From CAYWVR01 sp964461715 (lineage in GTDB: Bacteria > Planctomycetota > Phycisphaerae > FEN-1346): a DNA stretch of 64,000 nucleotides. The notes under the pieces were generated by a model. It searched no databases. It was not told where the DNA came from and was given only the letters and a program-made list of their open reading frames with translations. The position numbers and the translations under genes were made by a program. Below are positions 1 to 10,041 of this stretch, piece by piece; position 1 is the stretch's first letter, and each line of letters begins with the position of its first letter. The stretch lies in NCBI GenBank assembly GCA_964461715.1, contig CAYWVR010000006.1, forward strand, positions 56,733 through 120,732. The letters are read 5' to 3'.

Positions 1-1
1 C

Positions 2-826
2 GCCGCCAAGCTCCGCACGCTCCAGGACCGGTTGGCGTCGCTCCCCGCGGCCGAGCGCGAGGCCCTCGAAGCCCAGCTCGCCAACCTCGCCGACCAGCTC
101 GCGAAGTTCGCCGCCGACTCGAAGGCCCTTCGGGATGCCCTCCGCCGCGCGGGCGTCGACCCGAACCTCGCGAACCTCTCCGAGGAGGAGCTCCGCGAGG
201 CCCTCGAGCGGTCCGGCCTCGACGCCGACCGGATCGAGCGGCTCCTCAACAGCGCCCGCTGCGCCCAGCGCGCCTCGAAGCTCTGTCGGGGTCTGGCCTC
301 CGGACTCGGGAAGTGCTGCTCGGGCCTGCCCGGCGGACGGGCCGTGGACGGCGACGGCCTGGCGGTCCTCTCGGACCGGCTCTCGGACCTCGAGGCGCTC
401 CAGGCCCGGGCGGGCCTGGCGGCGGCGATGTTGGCCGATGTCGAGGGACGCATGGCCGAACTCGGCGCCGGCCAGAACGAGTCCCTCGCCGGGATCGGCG
501 ACATCTACCAGCTCCCCGGCACCCGCGGGCCCGGCATCGGCACCGGCTCGGCCAAGATCGAGGCCGACTGGCACGGCCACGTCGAGACGACACCCACCCG
601 CGTCCCCAACCGCGAGACCGACGACCCCGGCCCCATCATCGCCGTCTGGGAGACCTACGAGGACCAGGTCCGGGGGGAATCGAAGGCCGAAGCGCGGCAG
701 ACGATCCGGGCGGCGCGGGACCGGGCCGCCGACGCCGTGACCGCCGGTCGCATCCCCTCCAAGTACCACGACGCCGTCACGCGCTACTTCGACGAGCTGG
801 AATCGCCGCAGGAGACGGCTCCATGA
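2..826 (+). CDS. Coiled-coil protein, C-terminal part (cut by window edge)
   Basis: The frame is open from the left edge (first whole codon at base 2), so the real start lies outside and the TTG at 32 need not be a start. The visible 274 residues are rich in Ala, Leu, Glu and Arg. The first 85 or so look helical and probably coiled-coil. A Cys-bearing segment and a Gly/Pro-rich, less ordered part follow. The protein ends in a helix with Lys-Tyr-His-Asp-Ala-Val and Tyr-Phe-Asp, a tail I associate from memory with large planctomycete membrane proteins encoded beside MoxR/VWA genes. Only 46 bases separate it from the VWA gene, so the two are probably co-transcribed. I do not recognise a function. 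Confidence 0.75.
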   Translation, partial: AAKLRTLQDRLASLPAAEREALEAQLANLADQLAKFAADSKALRDALRRAGVDPNLANLSEEELREALERSGLDADRIERLLNSARCAQRASKLCRGLASGLGKCCSGLPGGRAVDGDGLAVLSDRLSDLEALQARAGLAAAMLADVEGRMAELGAGQNESLAGIGDIYQLPGTRGPGIGTGSAKIEADWHGHVETTPTRVPNRETDDPGPIIAVWETYEDQVRGESKAEARQTIRAARDRAADAVTAGRIPSKYHDAVTRYFDELESPQETAP

Positions 827-872
827 CGCGGCGCCGCGCCTCCCTCGCCCCCGCGTGGCGCGGGGGTGGGGT

Positions 873-3797
873 ATGGTGACCTTTCGCTTCGCCCACCCGT
901 GGTGGCTGCTGGCGGCCCTGGTCGTCGTGCCGCTCGTCTATCTCTCGTGGCGTCCGTTGGAGGCGGCCGGAAAGGTGCGGCGGGGGGTGTCCGTCGCGAT
1001 CCGGGCCCTGGGCGTTCTGGTGCTGGCGTCGGTGTTGGCCGAGCCGGTCCTTGTGCGGGTCCACGACCGGGTCACCGTGATCGCCGTCCTCGACCGGAGC
1101 CTCTCGGTGCCCGAGGCCGTGGCCGACGGGGCCCGGACCTGGCTCCAGGCTGCCGCCGCCGCCGGGCGCGGACCGGACGACCGGTTCGCCGTCCTCTCGG
1201 TGGCCGAGCGGGCCGTCATCGAGCGTCTCGGCGGCGCGAAAGCGACCGTCGACGAGCGCGTCCTCAGCCTCACGGGCGAGCAGACGAACCTCGCCGCCGG
1301 CGTCGAGATGGCCCTGGCCATCGCCCCCGCCGACACCGCCGTCCGGCTGCTCGTGGCGAGCGACGGCAACGAGACGGCCGGCGACCTGCGCGAGACCGTC
1401 CGCGTGGCGGCGGCCGGCGGTATCCCGATCGACGTGCTGGGCCTCAAGTACCGGCACCCCCGCGAGGTGTTCCTCAAGCGGCTCGTCTCGCCGGCCATGG
1501 CGACCCGCGGCCAGACGGTGGCCCTTCGGTTTGTCCTCGCGAGCACGGCCGAGGCGCGGGGACGGCTGAGCCTCAGCCTCGGCGACCGGCCCGTCGACCT
1601 CGACCCGACGAGCGATGCCCTGGCCGCCCCCCTCCGCCTCAAGGCCGGGACCAACGTCAAGACCATCTCGCTGCCGGTCGGGTCGCGCGGGCTGCACGAG
1701 TTCAAGGCCGAGTTCATCCCGGACGACCCGTCCCAAGACGGTCTCGTGCGCAACAACCGGGCCTCGAGCGTCACGTACGTCGAGGGCCCCGGGCACGTCC
1801 TCGTCGTCGACGGCGACGGCCGCTCCGCCGCCCCCCTTGTGCGGGCCTTGACGGAGGCGGGCCTCGAGGCGCGCGGGCGAGGCGTGGGCGACCTGCCCTC
1901 GAACCTCGCAGGCCTCGTCGACACCGACGCCGTCCTCCTCGCCAACGTCGCCGCCACCGACCTCTCGTTCGCCCAGCAGGAGATGCTGGGCCACTACGTG
2001 CGGGAGCTGGGCGGCGGGATCGTGATGACCGGCGGGCCGCAGAGCTTCGGGGCGGGCGGATGGATCGGGTCCCCCCTGGCCGACGTCCTGCCCGTCGACC
2101 TCGACCCGCCGCAGAAGAAGGAGATGCCCGAGGGCGTCCTGGTCCTCATCATCGACCGGTCCGGCTCGATGTCCGGCCGCAAGCTCCAGCTCTGCAAGGG
2201 GGCCGCCATCGCGGCGATGCGGACCCTCAGCCGCCTCGACACCGTCGGCGTCATCATGTTCGACACCCGGGCCGAGTGGGTCGTCCCTCTCCAGCGGGCC
2301 GAGGACAAGACCGCCATCGGCCGCGCCATCCGCCGCGTCCCCGAGGGGGGCGGCACGGACATGCACCCGGCGATGGTCGCGGCCCGCAACGCCTTGGCGG
2401 GCCGGCGCGGCCGGCGGCATATCGTGCTCCTCACGGACGGGCAGACCGGCGGGCCCGATTGCCGCATCCCCGCCGCCGCCATGGGACGCGCCGGCATCAC
2501 CATCTCGACCGTCGCGATCGGGCAGGACGCCGACGGGCGCCTCCTCCGCACCATCGCGAAGCTGGGCAGGGGGCGGTTCTACCCGGTCCGCGATGCCCGG
2601 CTCCTGCCCCAGGTCTTCATCAAGGAGGCCCTGACCGTCAAACGCTCCCTCATCCAGGAACAGGCCTTCACCCCCGCCGTCGCCGCGAGCATGAACCCGA
2701 TGGTGCGCGGCCTGGAGGGCGTGCCCCCCCTGGACGGCTACGTCCTGACGGCCCCGAAAGGCGGGGTGGCCGAGATGCTGATCGTCGGACCGGAGGACGA
2801 CCCGGTGCTGGCGGCGTGGCAGACGGGCGTGGGTCGGGCGGTGGCGTTCACCAGCTCGACCGACGGCCGATGGGACGGACCCTGGGCCGCGTGGGGAGGC
2901 TTCGGCTCCTTCTGGGAGCAGGCGGCCCGGTGGGTCGGCCGCAGCCGCGAATCGCCCGATTGCGTCGTCTTCGCCGACGTCGACGGCCGCCGCGTCACCT
3001 TGACGGCCGAGGCGATGGATTCGGAGGGGAACTTCGTCCAGTTTGCCGGCATCACCGGCCGCGTCGTCACCCCGGACATGGAGGCACGGACGCTGGAGCT
3101 CGTCCAGTCGGGCCCCGGCCAGTACCGGGCCGCGTTCACCGCCGGACCGCCCGGCAGCTACCTGGCGAGCCTCCGCTACCGCAAGGCCGGGCCGGAGGGC
3201 GGGACGGGCACGGTGCAGGCCGTCGTCACGATCCCGTACGCGACGGAGTTCCGCGACCTGGAGGACAACGTGGCCCTGCTGGCGGAGGCGGCCCGGGAGA
3301 CGGGCGGGCGGGTCCTGCCGGCGGACCCGGAGGAGGCGGACCTCTACAGCCGGGCGGGCCTGACGCTGCCGGAGACGCCGCTCCCGGTCGGGCAATGGGT
3401 GATGATGGGGTGGGTGGCGCTGTTCCTGGTGGACGTGGCGGCGAGGCGGCTGGTGGTGCCGTGGGCGAAGATCGCGGCCATGCCCGGCGGCGTGTGGCGG
3501 CGGGTGTTCGTCCGGGCCGAGCGGAAAGAGGACGCCCGCATCGCGGCCCTCCAGAGCCGCACCCGCCGGCTCCGCGTCCACATGAAGGGGCGCCGGAGGG
3601 ACGCGACCGCCGCCCGCCGCTTCGAGGCCCCCGAGGGCGCGGCCCCAGAGATGCCCGAGGCCCCCGCCGTCGAGTCCGCCGCCGCCCGGGAGCCGCGCGA
3701 GCAGGCCGCGCCCGAGCCGGAAACCCCCGCCGGCACCGGCGCATCCCATCTGGATCGATTGCTCGACGCCCGCCGCCGGGCGAGGGAGAACCGGTGA
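873..3797 (+). CDS. Large membrane VWA protein with glutamine-amidotransferase-like domain
   Basis: 974 residues from the ATG at 873, which follows a G-rich ribosome-binding stretch; a GTG at 855 is a weaker alternative. Two N-terminal membrane helices (about 5-25 and 38-58) precede a first, degenerate VWA-like domain (DRSLS, about 65-130). A GATase-like beta/alpha domain follows (about 295-400). A second VWA domain has an intact metal-site motif DRSGSMSG starting near residue 428 and a TDGQT loop. A last membrane helix lies near 841-860, with a charged cytoplasmic tail. This is the architecture of BatA/YegL-type proteins encoded next to MoxR ATPases. MoxR and DUF58 genes lie immediately downstream. 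Its role is probably as a membrane-bound metal-dependent scaffold for assembly or stress response. The substrate cannot be read from the sequence. Confidence 0.9.
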   Translation: MVTFRFAHPWWLLAALVVVPLVYLSWRPLEAAGKVRRGVSVAIRALGVLVLASVLAEPVLVRVHDRVTVIAVLDRSLSVPEAVADGARTWLQAAAAAGRGPDDRFAVLSVAERAVIERLGGAKATVDERVLSLTGEQTNLAAGVEMALAIAPADTAVRLLVASDGNETAGDLRETVRVAAAGGIPIDVLGLKYRHPREVFLKRLVSPAMATRGQTVALRFVLASTAEARGRLSLSLGDRPVDLDPTSDALAAPLRLKAGTNVKTISLPVGSRGLHEFKAEFIPDDPSQDGLVRNNRASSVTYVEGPGHVLVVDGDGRSAAPLVRALTEAGLEARGRGVGDLPSNLAGLVDTDAVLLANVAATDLSFAQQEMLGHYVRELGGGIVMTGGPQSFGAGGWIGSPLADVLPVDLDPPQKKEMPEGVLVLIIDRSGSMSGRKLQLCKGAAIAAMRTLSRLDTVGVIMFDTRAEWVVPLQRAEDKTAIGRAIRRVPEGGGTDMHPAMVAARNALAGRRGRRHIVLLTDGQTGGPDCRIPAAAMGRAGITISTVAIGQDADGRLLRTIAKLGRGRFYPVRDARLLPQVFIKEALTVKRSLIQEQAFTPAVAASMNPMVRGLEGVPPLDGYVLTAPKGGVAEMLIVGPEDDPVLAAWQTGVGRAVAFTSSTDGRWDGPWAAWGGFGSFWEQAARWVGRSRESPDCVVFADVDGRRVTLTAEAMDSEGNFVQFAGITGRVVTPDMEARTLELVQSGPGQYRAAFTAGPPGSYLASLRYRKAGPEGGTGTVQAVVTIPYATEFRDLEDNVALLAEAARETGGRVLPADPEEADLYSRAGLTLPETPLPVGQWVMMGWVALFLVDVAARRLVVPWAKIAAMPGGVWRRVFVRAERKEDARIAALQSRTRRLRVHMKGRRRDATAARRFEAPEGAAPEMPEAPAVESAAAREPREQAAPEPETPAGTGASHLDRLLDARRRARENR

Positions 3798-3853
3798 CCG
3801 GGGGACCAAGGGACCGGGTAACGAGGGAAAACGAAAGAGGAAGAACGGCGACC

Positions 3854-4879
3854 ATGGATACCCCGCAGGACGTGCAAGCGAAGTGTGAAGCCTTCCGCGA
3901 GCGGTTCGTCCGCCTCCACACGGAGATCGGCAAGGTCATCGTCGGGCACGAACCCGTCGTCGAGGACGTGCTCATCTGCCTGCTCGCGGGCGGGCACGTC
4001 CTCCTGGAGGGTGTGCCGGGGCTCGGGAAGACGCTCCTCGTGCGCACCCTCTCGGCGGCCATGACGCTCTCGTTTCGGCGCATCCAGTTCACGCCCGATC
4101 TGATGCCCGCCGACATCGTCGGGACGAACCTCGTGGTCGAGGACCCCGGAACCGGCCGCCGCACCTTCCAGTTCCAGCCGGGGCCCATCTTCAACCAGTG
4201 CATCCTCGCTGACGAGATCAACCGGGCCACCCCGAAGACCCAGTCGGCGATGCTCGAATCGATGCAGGAGCGGTCCGTCACGGTCGGCGGGACGACGTAC
4301 GAGCTGCCCGAGCCGTTCATCGTTCTCGCGACCCAGAACCCCATCGAGCAGGAGGGCACGTACCCTCTGCCGGAGGCCCAGCTCGACCGGTTCATGTTCA
4401 AGCTGCTCGTCTCGTACTCGAACCGGGCGGAGCTGCACGAGATCGTCAATCGCACCACCACCGGCCACACCCCCGCCGCCGCCCCCGTCATCGACGGGGA
4501 AGGGATCCTCCGGGCCCGGGGCCTGGTGCAGCGGGTGGTGGTGGCGCCGCACGTGCAGGACTACGCCATCCGCCTCGTGCTGGCGACGCATCCGGGGGGC
4601 GAGTTCGCCGCCGATGCCGCCAACCGCTTCGTCCGCTTCGGCGCCTCGCCCCGGGCGGCCCAGGCCGTCATCCTGGCGTCCAAGGTCCGGGCCATGCTCG
4701 ACGGGCGGTACCACGTGAGCTTCGAGGACGTGGCCCGTTCTTACCTCCCGTCGCTCAGGCACCGGGTGCTCCTCAACTTCGAGGGCCAGGCCGAGGGCAT
4801 CGAGGTCGACGCCCTGCTCGATGAGATTCGAGGTGGCGTCCCACGGACCACCGGCCAGGAGGCGGAGAAGACGGCATGA
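3854..4879 (+). CDS. MoxR-family AAA+ ATPase
   Basis: 341 residues from the ATG at 3854. Walker A GVPGLGKT lies near residues 53-60 and Walker B ILADEIN near 117-123, followed by NRATPKTQ and the MoxR signatures QNPIEQEGTYPLPEAQLDRF and SLRHRVLLNFE. MoxR ATPases are chaperone-like AAA+ proteins that act with VWA partners on metal insertion, complex assembly or envelope stress. The partner VWA genes flank it here. Its stop overlaps the start of the DUF58 gene (ATGA), which indicates translational coupling. Length is normal for the family. Confidence 0.96.
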   Translation: MDTPQDVQAKCEAFRERFVRLHTEIGKVIVGHEPVVEDVLICLLAGGHVLLEGVPGLGKTLLVRTLSAAMTLSFRRIQFTPDLMPADIVGTNLVVEDPGTGRRTFQFQPGPIFNQCILADEINRATPKTQSAMLESMQERSVTVGGTTYELPEPFIVLATQNPIEQEGTYPLPEAQLDRFMFKLLVSYSNRAELHEIVNRTTTGHTPAAAPVIDGEGILRARGLVQRVVVAPHVQDYAIRLVLATHPGGEFAADAANRFVRFGASPRAAQAVILASKVRAMLDGRYHVSFEDVARSYLPSLRHRVLLNFEGQAEGIEVDALLDEIRGGVPRTTGQEAEKTA

Positions 4880-5784
4880 CCCGCGTCCCCACCCGTCGCG
4901 CGCGACTGACCGACCTCCTGGAGCCGGCCTTCCTTGCGCGCCTGGATCGGCTCGACGTCCTCAGCCGCAAGATTCTCGCCGGGAAGCTGAAGGGCGAGCG
5001 CCGGTCGAAGCGGCGGGGCACGAGCGCCGAGTTCGCCGACCACCGGCCCTACGCCCACGGCGACGATCTCCGGTTCCTCGACTGGAACATCTACGGCCGC
5101 CTCGACCAGCTTTTCCTGAAGCTCTACCTCGAGGAGCAGGACCTCTCGGTCCACGTCCTCGTGGACGCGAGCGGCTCCACGGCGACCGGCGACCCGCCGA
5201 AGCACCGGGCGCTCGTGCGGCTGGGGGCGGCCCTGGCCTACGTGGGCCTGGTGAGCAACAACCGCGTGAGCCTGGCGGCGTTCGGGGACGGGCTCACGGG
5301 CCAGGTGACGGGCCTGCGCGGAAGGCGGCGCACCTGCGACGTGGCGGAGTTCCTCCTCTCGCTCGACCCCGCCGGCCCCTCCCGCTTCGACGAGGCCTGC
5401 CGCCGGTGGACTGCCGGACGGATCGGGAGCGGCGTGACGGTCGTCCTCTCGGACTTTCTCTTCAAGGAGGGCTTCGAATCGGGCCTCAAGCGCTTGGTGA
5501 GCGACCGCTTCGACCTCGTGGCCATCCAGATGCTGAGCCCCGGCGAACGCGACCCGGACCTCGCGGGCGACCTGAAGCTCGTCGACGTCGAGGACGAGGA
5601 CACGGCCGAGGTGACCGTCGGCGCCGCCCTCGTGAAGGCCTACCGGCGGAACTTGGCGGCATACTGCAACGGGCTGCGCGACTTCTGCGTCCGGCGGGGG
5701 GCCACGTACGTCCTGGCGGATTCGGCCCAGCCGACCGAGCGGCTCGTCCTCGACCGGCTCCGACGCAGCCGGCTGATCGGATAG
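4876..5784 (+). CDS. DUF58 domain protein (VWA-like)
   Basis: 302 residues. The DUF58 signature is clear: EFADHRPYAHGDDLRFLDWN and then GRLDQLF, covering about residues 52-80, followed by a VWA-like core with DASGST. No membrane helix is visible, so it should be cytoplasmic, as many DUF58 proteins are. The start overlaps the MoxR stop by four bases. MoxR, DUF58 and VWA genes form the standard Bat-type core, and DUF58 is thought to bridge the ATPase and the VWA proteins. The remaining metal-site residues are not obviously all conserved, so metal binding is uncertain. Confidence 0.93.
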   Translation: MTRVPTRRARLTDLLEPAFLARLDRLDVLSRKILAGKLKGERRSKRRGTSAEFADHRPYAHGDDLRFLDWNIYGRLDQLFLKLYLEEQDLSVHVLVDASGSTATGDPPKHRALVRLGAALAYVGLVSNNRVSLAAFGDGLTGQVTGLRGRRRTCDVAEFLLSLDPAGPSRFDEACRRWTAGRIGSGVTVVLSDFLFKEGFESGLKRLVSDRFDLVAIQMLSPGERDPDLAGDLKLVDVEDEDTAEVTVGAALVKAYRRNLAAYCNGLRDFCVRRGATYVLADSAQPTERLVLDRLRRSRLIG

Positions 5785-5795
5785 GAGTGCGGGGG

Positions 5796-5825
5796 GCATG
5801 GCCACGCGGTGCCGCGCGGCCATGC
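5796..5825. repeat. REP-like palindrome
   Basis: Arms GCATGGCCACGC (5796-5807) and GCGCGGCCATGC (5814-5825) pair over 12 positions with one mismatch around a 6-base loop. It lies 11 bases after the DUF58 stop, in the only sizeable gap of this operon (5785-5935). It resembles the hairpins at 40794-40822, 44596-44622 and 52107-52135, which suggests a dispersed palindromic family. Confidence 0.55.
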
Positions 5826-5935
5826 GCCAAGCGTGGACGACGGGGGTGGCGCGGGCGGGCAAGCCGCCAGGGCCGCCCGGCGAACGAGACGCGGCCCCGC
5901 TTGACGGAAGCCGCACGAGGAGACGAACGGCGACG

Positions 5936-7891
5936 ATGGATTGGCTGACGCCCATGACGGGACTGGCGGTGGGGGCGGGGGCCGTGCCGCTGCTGGTGGC
6001 CCTCTATTTCCTGAAGCTCAAGCGTCGCGAGGTACCCATCTCCAGCACGCTTCTCTGGAAGCGGGCCGTCCAGGACCTCCAGGTCAACGCCCCGTTCCAA
6101 CGGCTCAGGCGGAACCTTCTCCTGTTGCTTCAGCTCCTGGCGCTGGGGGCGGTGCTCGCGGCGCTTGCGCGGCCGGTGCTCTCTCTGGAGACGGGTGCGG
6201 CGCGGCGGACGGTGATCCTGGTCGACGCCTCGGGCAGCATGAACGCCACGGACGTCGAGCCGTCGCGTCTGGCGGAGGCGAAGCGGCAGGCGGCGCGCGT
6301 CGTCGAGGGCCTGCGGGCCAAGCGCGCCTGGTTCCTCGCCGACACCTCCGACCAGGCCATGGTCATCGCCTTCAGCGACCGGCCCCGCGTCCTCTCGAAC
6401 TACACCGCCGACAAGGGCCGGCTCCGGGCCGCCCTCGAACGCATCGAGCCGACCGACGGCCCGTCGAAGCTGGCCGGGGCGATGGCCCTGGCGCGGGCGT
6501 TCGCGACGGGCGGCGGCGAGGAGGAGACGGACCGCCCCGCGGCCCGGCGCGCGACCCTCGAGCTCTTCAGCGACGGCCGCCTTGCGGACCTCGACGAGGT
6601 GGCCCTGCCTCCCGGCAGGTTCCGCTACCACCGGATCGGCGTGGGCGGCGCGAACGTGGCGGTGGCGGGGCTGCGTGCGCGGCGGTCGTACGAGCGGCCC
6701 GCGTGGCTGCACGTCTTCGCGAAGGTCGTCAACTGCGGCTCCGAGCCGGCGGTCTGCGACGTCCAGCTGGCCCTCGGGGCGGACGTGCGCGGCGTGAAGC
6801 GGGTCACGGTGCCGCCCCGGTCCGAGGGGCGGCCGGGCGAGCTGCCGACGCCGGGGCGGACGGCGGTCTCGTTTGCCCTCGAGTACCCGGAGGCGGGGGT
6901 CCTGGAGGTCCGGGCGGTCCACGACGACGTCCTGCCCGACGACAATGCCGCCTGGGCTGTCATCGAGCCGCCGCGCGCCCTGCGGGTGGCCCTGGTGACC
7001 AAGGGGAACCGGGCGCTGGAGACGGCCCTGAGGCGCGTGCCGCTCGGGCACGTGGAGGTCGTGACGCCGGCGGCGTTCGCGCTTCGGTGCCGGCCGGGGG
7101 CCGTCTCGCCCTATGGGCTGGCGGTGATCGACGGGTCGGTGGGCGGCCCGCTTCCGCGGGGCAACTACCTGGTGTTCGGTCCGCCGGTGGAGGGGAGCGG
7201 GATCGAGGCAGCGGGGGAACTGGAGCGGCAGGTGATGGTCGACTGGCACAGGAAGCACCCGGTGCTGAACTTCGTGGACCTCGACGGCATCTTCGCCGCC
7301 CGGTGCTGGAAGATGAACGTGCCGCGCGATGCCTCCGTCCTGGCCGAGTTCGAGGACACGCCGGCCCTGGTGCTGGTGCAGCGGGGCGGGGGGACAATCG
7401 TCCAGGCGGGGTTCGACGTGGCCCGGACCAACTGGCCGTATGATGCGGGATTCGTCATGTTCTGCTATAACGTGATGGCGTATATGGCGACCGAGGCCCG
7501 CGGCGCGGAGCGCGACGTGACGGTCGGCGAGCCGCTGGTGCTCGAGACGGCCGGGGCCGAGGCGGCCACGGTCACGGGGCCGGGGGGCGTGGAGGCGCGG
7601 GTCGCGGCGGATGCCGCCGGGCGGCTCCGTTTCGCGGCGACGCATCGGGCGGGACTGTACCGGGTGGCGCCGACGGAGGGCGAGCCGGTGCTCTTTGCCG
7701 TCAACCGCCCCGACGACGCCGAGAGCGACGTCGAGCCCGCGGACCAGATCGTGTGCACGGGCGAGGTGGTGAAGGCCGAGGCCGCCGAACCCGTCGCCGC
7801 GAACCGGGAACTGGCCCCGCTGCTGGTTCTGGCGGCGCTCGGGCTGGTCATCGTAGAGTGGATTGTATATACCACAAGAGTGCGCGTCTGA
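5936..7891 (+). CDS. BatA-like membrane VWA protein
   Basis: 651 residues from the ATG at 5936, preceded by an AGGAG-type site; earlier in-frame starts add only low-complexity Arg/Pro sequence. The N-terminus (LTPMTGLAVGAGAVPLLVAL) is the BatA-type membrane anchor, followed by PISSTLLWKRAVQDL, a second helix near 60-80, and a VWA domain with DASGSM near residue 97. A beta-sandwich and GATase-like region follows. A C-terminal helix near 620-640 carries a short positive tail. It is the membrane partner expected for the MoxR/DUF58 pair upstream. The intact DxSxS motif predicts a working metal site. Confidence 0.92.
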   Translation: MDWLTPMTGLAVGAGAVPLLVALYFLKLKRREVPISSTLLWKRAVQDLQVNAPFQRLRRNLLLLLQLLALGAVLAALARPVLSLETGAARRTVILVDASGSMNATDVEPSRLAEAKRQAARVVEGLRAKRAWFLADTSDQAMVIAFSDRPRVLSNYTADKGRLRAALERIEPTDGPSKLAGAMALARAFATGGGEEETDRPAARRATLELFSDGRLADLDEVALPPGRFRYHRIGVGGANVAVAGLRARRSYERPAWLHVFAKVVNCGSEPAVCDVQLALGADVRGVKRVTVPPRSEGRPGELPTPGRTAVSFALEYPEAGVLEVRAVHDDVLPDDNAAWAVIEPPRALRVALVTKGNRALETALRRVPLGHVEVVTPAAFALRCRPGAVSPYGLAVIDGSVGGPLPRGNYLVFGPPVEGSGIEAAGELERQVMVDWHRKHPVLNFVDLDGIFAARCWKMNVPRDASVLAEFEDTPALVLVQRGGGTIVQAGFDVARTNWPYDAGFVMFCYNVMAYMATEARGAERDVTVGEPLVLETAGAEAATVTGPGGVEARVAADAAGRLRFAATHRAGLYRVAPTEGEPVLFAVNRPDDAESDVEPADQIVCTGEVVKAEAAEPVAANRELAPLLVLAALGLVIVEWIVYTTRVRV

Positions 7892-7932
7892 GCCCGGGGC
7901 CGCCGGGGCCCGGGCCCAAGGGGGTGAGTGCC

Positions 7933-10041
7933 ATGAGGGACCGCCTGATCCTGCTGCTGCTCTTCGCCCTGGCCGGCCCGCTGGCCGCCGCCCCGCCCAA
8001 AATCCACGTCGACTGTGCGTTCGGATGGGACGGGCTGTACCGACCGTACGCGTGGATGCCGGTCGAGGTGGAGGCCCGCTGGAGCGAGGAGGCGATGCTG
8101 GAGACGGAGGTGTCGCTGTCGGTCCCGCAGGATGCGTTCTCGCAGGTGGAGATCACGCATGATTGCGTGCTCGTGGCAGACGTGCCGCAGCGAGTCCCGT
8201 TCCTGGCGAAGCTGCGGAGCGGCGGGCCCGAGTGCCGCGTCAACCTCCGGGGTCGGCGGCGGGGCCTCGTGTGGAGCGGGACGTTCTCGCAGTACGATTA
8301 CCGGGGTCCGCGTCCGGCGCTCCGGCCGCTGGCCGCCCTGGATCGGCTCGTCGTGGTCGCGGGGCGGACGGGGTTCGGGCTGGGGCGGATGCACCAGGCC
8401 CTCCGGCCGCGCGCCGTCGACGGCACCGGCGCCGACTACGAGTACGGCGAGCCGCGCCCCCCGAGGCTGTACGTCGTCGACCGCCGGGCGCGCCGCCTCC
8501 CCTTCGACGCGCCCGCCTACGACGCCGTCGACGTCCTCGTCCTGTACGATCCCGACTGGGCCGACCTCCGCCCGGACCAGAAGGAGGCGGTGGTCGCGTG
8601 GGTGCGGCGAGGCGGGACGGCCCTGCTCGTCCTGGGGACGCACGCCCTCGCCCCCGGCGACCCCCTGGCCGCGCTCCTCCCGATGGCGATCGGCCCGGCC
8701 CGCGAGACGGTCGTCCCGCCCGAGACGCTGGGGGCCTGGGGTGCCGAAGGGGCGGAGCGCGAGACCGTCGCGTGCTGGGACCTGGCCCGGACGGACGCCT
8801 TCGCCTGGCGGACCGAGACCTGGGGTACGGGCCGGACGATGTTGGCGGCGGGGCCGGTCGGGTTCGGCCGCGTCGGCGTCCTGGCGTTCGACCCCTCGGT
8901 GGTGGGCGGGGCCCGGGGCGGAAACACGGCCTTCTTCTGGAAGGCGGTCCTGGAGACCGTGGATCCGGCCCTGGCGCTGGAGCCGGCCGCCCCCGGGCAG
9001 CCGGAGGACCCTTGGGATCTCGGCGCCGGCGACACCTACGATCTTCGGGCGGTTTCCCGCAACGTCCAGGGGGCCACGAACTCCGTTCTCGGGCACCTGA
9101 TGAACATCCCGGAGATGCGGCCGATCAGCATCGGGTGGGTGGTGGCCCTGCTGGTGGGGCTGGCGGTGGTGATCGGCCCGATCGACTACTTTGTGCTGAA
9201 GCGCGGCGACCGGTTCCCGCTGACGTGGATCACGTTCACGGCGTACATCGGGGTCTTCTCGATCGTGGCCTACTACGGCGTATACGCGATCCGGGCGGGG
9301 CGAACGCGGCTGCGGGTCGTGAGCGTCGCGGACGTGGTGGCCGAGGGCGGCGGTGCGACCGCCGGCTGGGTCTGCCACTACAGCGGCATCTGGGCCTCGG
9401 CGGGCGACGATTACTGTCCGGAGGGCCTGTCCCCGGACCAGTACTGGTCGACCCTCGGGCCGATCGAGATGGACGAGTACGGGATGGGCGGGGGGACGTC
9501 GCGGCGGATGGAATGCACCCAGCAGGGGGGCGGGAGTCTCCCCACGTACCTGCCGGTCAGCGTCTGGTCGATGCAGTGTCTGCTGAGCGAGAGCGCGTGC
9601 GGTCCGTCGCCCGTCGAGGCGCACCTGGAGGAGACGGCCGAAGGCCTGGAGGTGACGATCCGCAACGCGGGCCCCGCGCGCCTCGTCTCCGGCCGCGTGC
9701 TCGCCGGGGCCGGTGTGCTGGGCACGTTCGGGGCGCTCGAGGCGCAGCAGGAGACGATCGTCACGGGCCGTGCGACGGAGGGGTCGTGGACGGCGGAGGC
9801 GGACAGCCACCTCCGGCGTGCGGGGGGGACCCGGGCGGCGGGGTTCGGGGCCCTGGGGTCGGCCCGTCGGGGGCGGCGGATCGACCGATTGCTGGAGCAG
9901 GGGGCGGTGCTGGTGGTGGCGCGGCTGGAGGGGGCGCCGCTTGAGTTCGGCCTCGGCGACCGGTCTCATCGGGTCGAGCACGAGGCGTGGGTGCGGCTGG
10001 TCCTTCTGCCGGAAGGGCCCGGGCGAGGAGGGGCCTCATGA
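7933..10041 (+). CDS. Secreted/membrane protein of the VWA-ABC cluster
   Basis: 702 residues from the ATG at 7933, behind a GGGGTGAG site. An N-terminal signal peptide (MRDRLILLLLFALAGPLAAA) is followed by a beta-rich region, then a GATase-like alpha/beta region where VDVLVLYDP and a GGTALLVLGTHALA strand-loop resemble DUF4159/DUF4350-type domains. Two membrane helices lie near 400-420 and 430-450, then a Gly-rich C-terminal domain. Its stop overlaps the ABC ATPase start (TCATGA), so it is translationally coupled to the transporter. Planctomycete exporter operons often carry such a protein. Its function is unknown; a sensor or periplasmic subunit is an inference only. Confidence 0.85.
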   Translation: MRDRLILLLLFALAGPLAAAPPKIHVDCAFGWDGLYRPYAWMPVEVEARWSEEAMLETEVSLSVPQDAFSQVEITHDCVLVADVPQRVPFLAKLRSGGPECRVNLRGRRRGLVWSGTFSQYDYRGPRPALRPLAALDRLVVVAGRTGFGLGRMHQALRPRAVDGTGADYEYGEPRPPRLYVVDRRARRLPFDAPAYDAVDVLVLYDPDWADLRPDQKEAVVAWVRRGGTALLVLGTHALAPGDPLAALLPMAIGPARETVVPPETLGAWGAEGAERETVACWDLARTDAFAWRTETWGTGRTMLAAGPVGFGRVGVLAFDPSVVGGARGGNTAFFWKAVLETVDPALALEPAAPGQPEDPWDLGAGDTYDLRAVSRNVQGATNSVLGHLMNIPEMRPISIGWVVALLVGLAVVIGPIDYFVLKRGDRFPLTWITFTAYIGVFSIVAYYGVYAIRAGRTRLRVVSVADVVAEGGGATAGWVCHYSGIWASAGDDYCPEGLSPDQYWSTLGPIEMDEYGMGGGTSRRMECTQQGGGSLPTYLPVSVWSMQCLLSESACGPSPVEAHLEETAEGLEVTIRNAGPARLVSGRVLAGAGVLGTFGALEAQQETIVTGRATEGSWTAEADSHLRRAGGTRAAGFGALGSARRGRRIDRLLEQGAVLVVARLEGAPLEFGLGDRSHRVEHEAWVRLVLLPEGPGRGGAS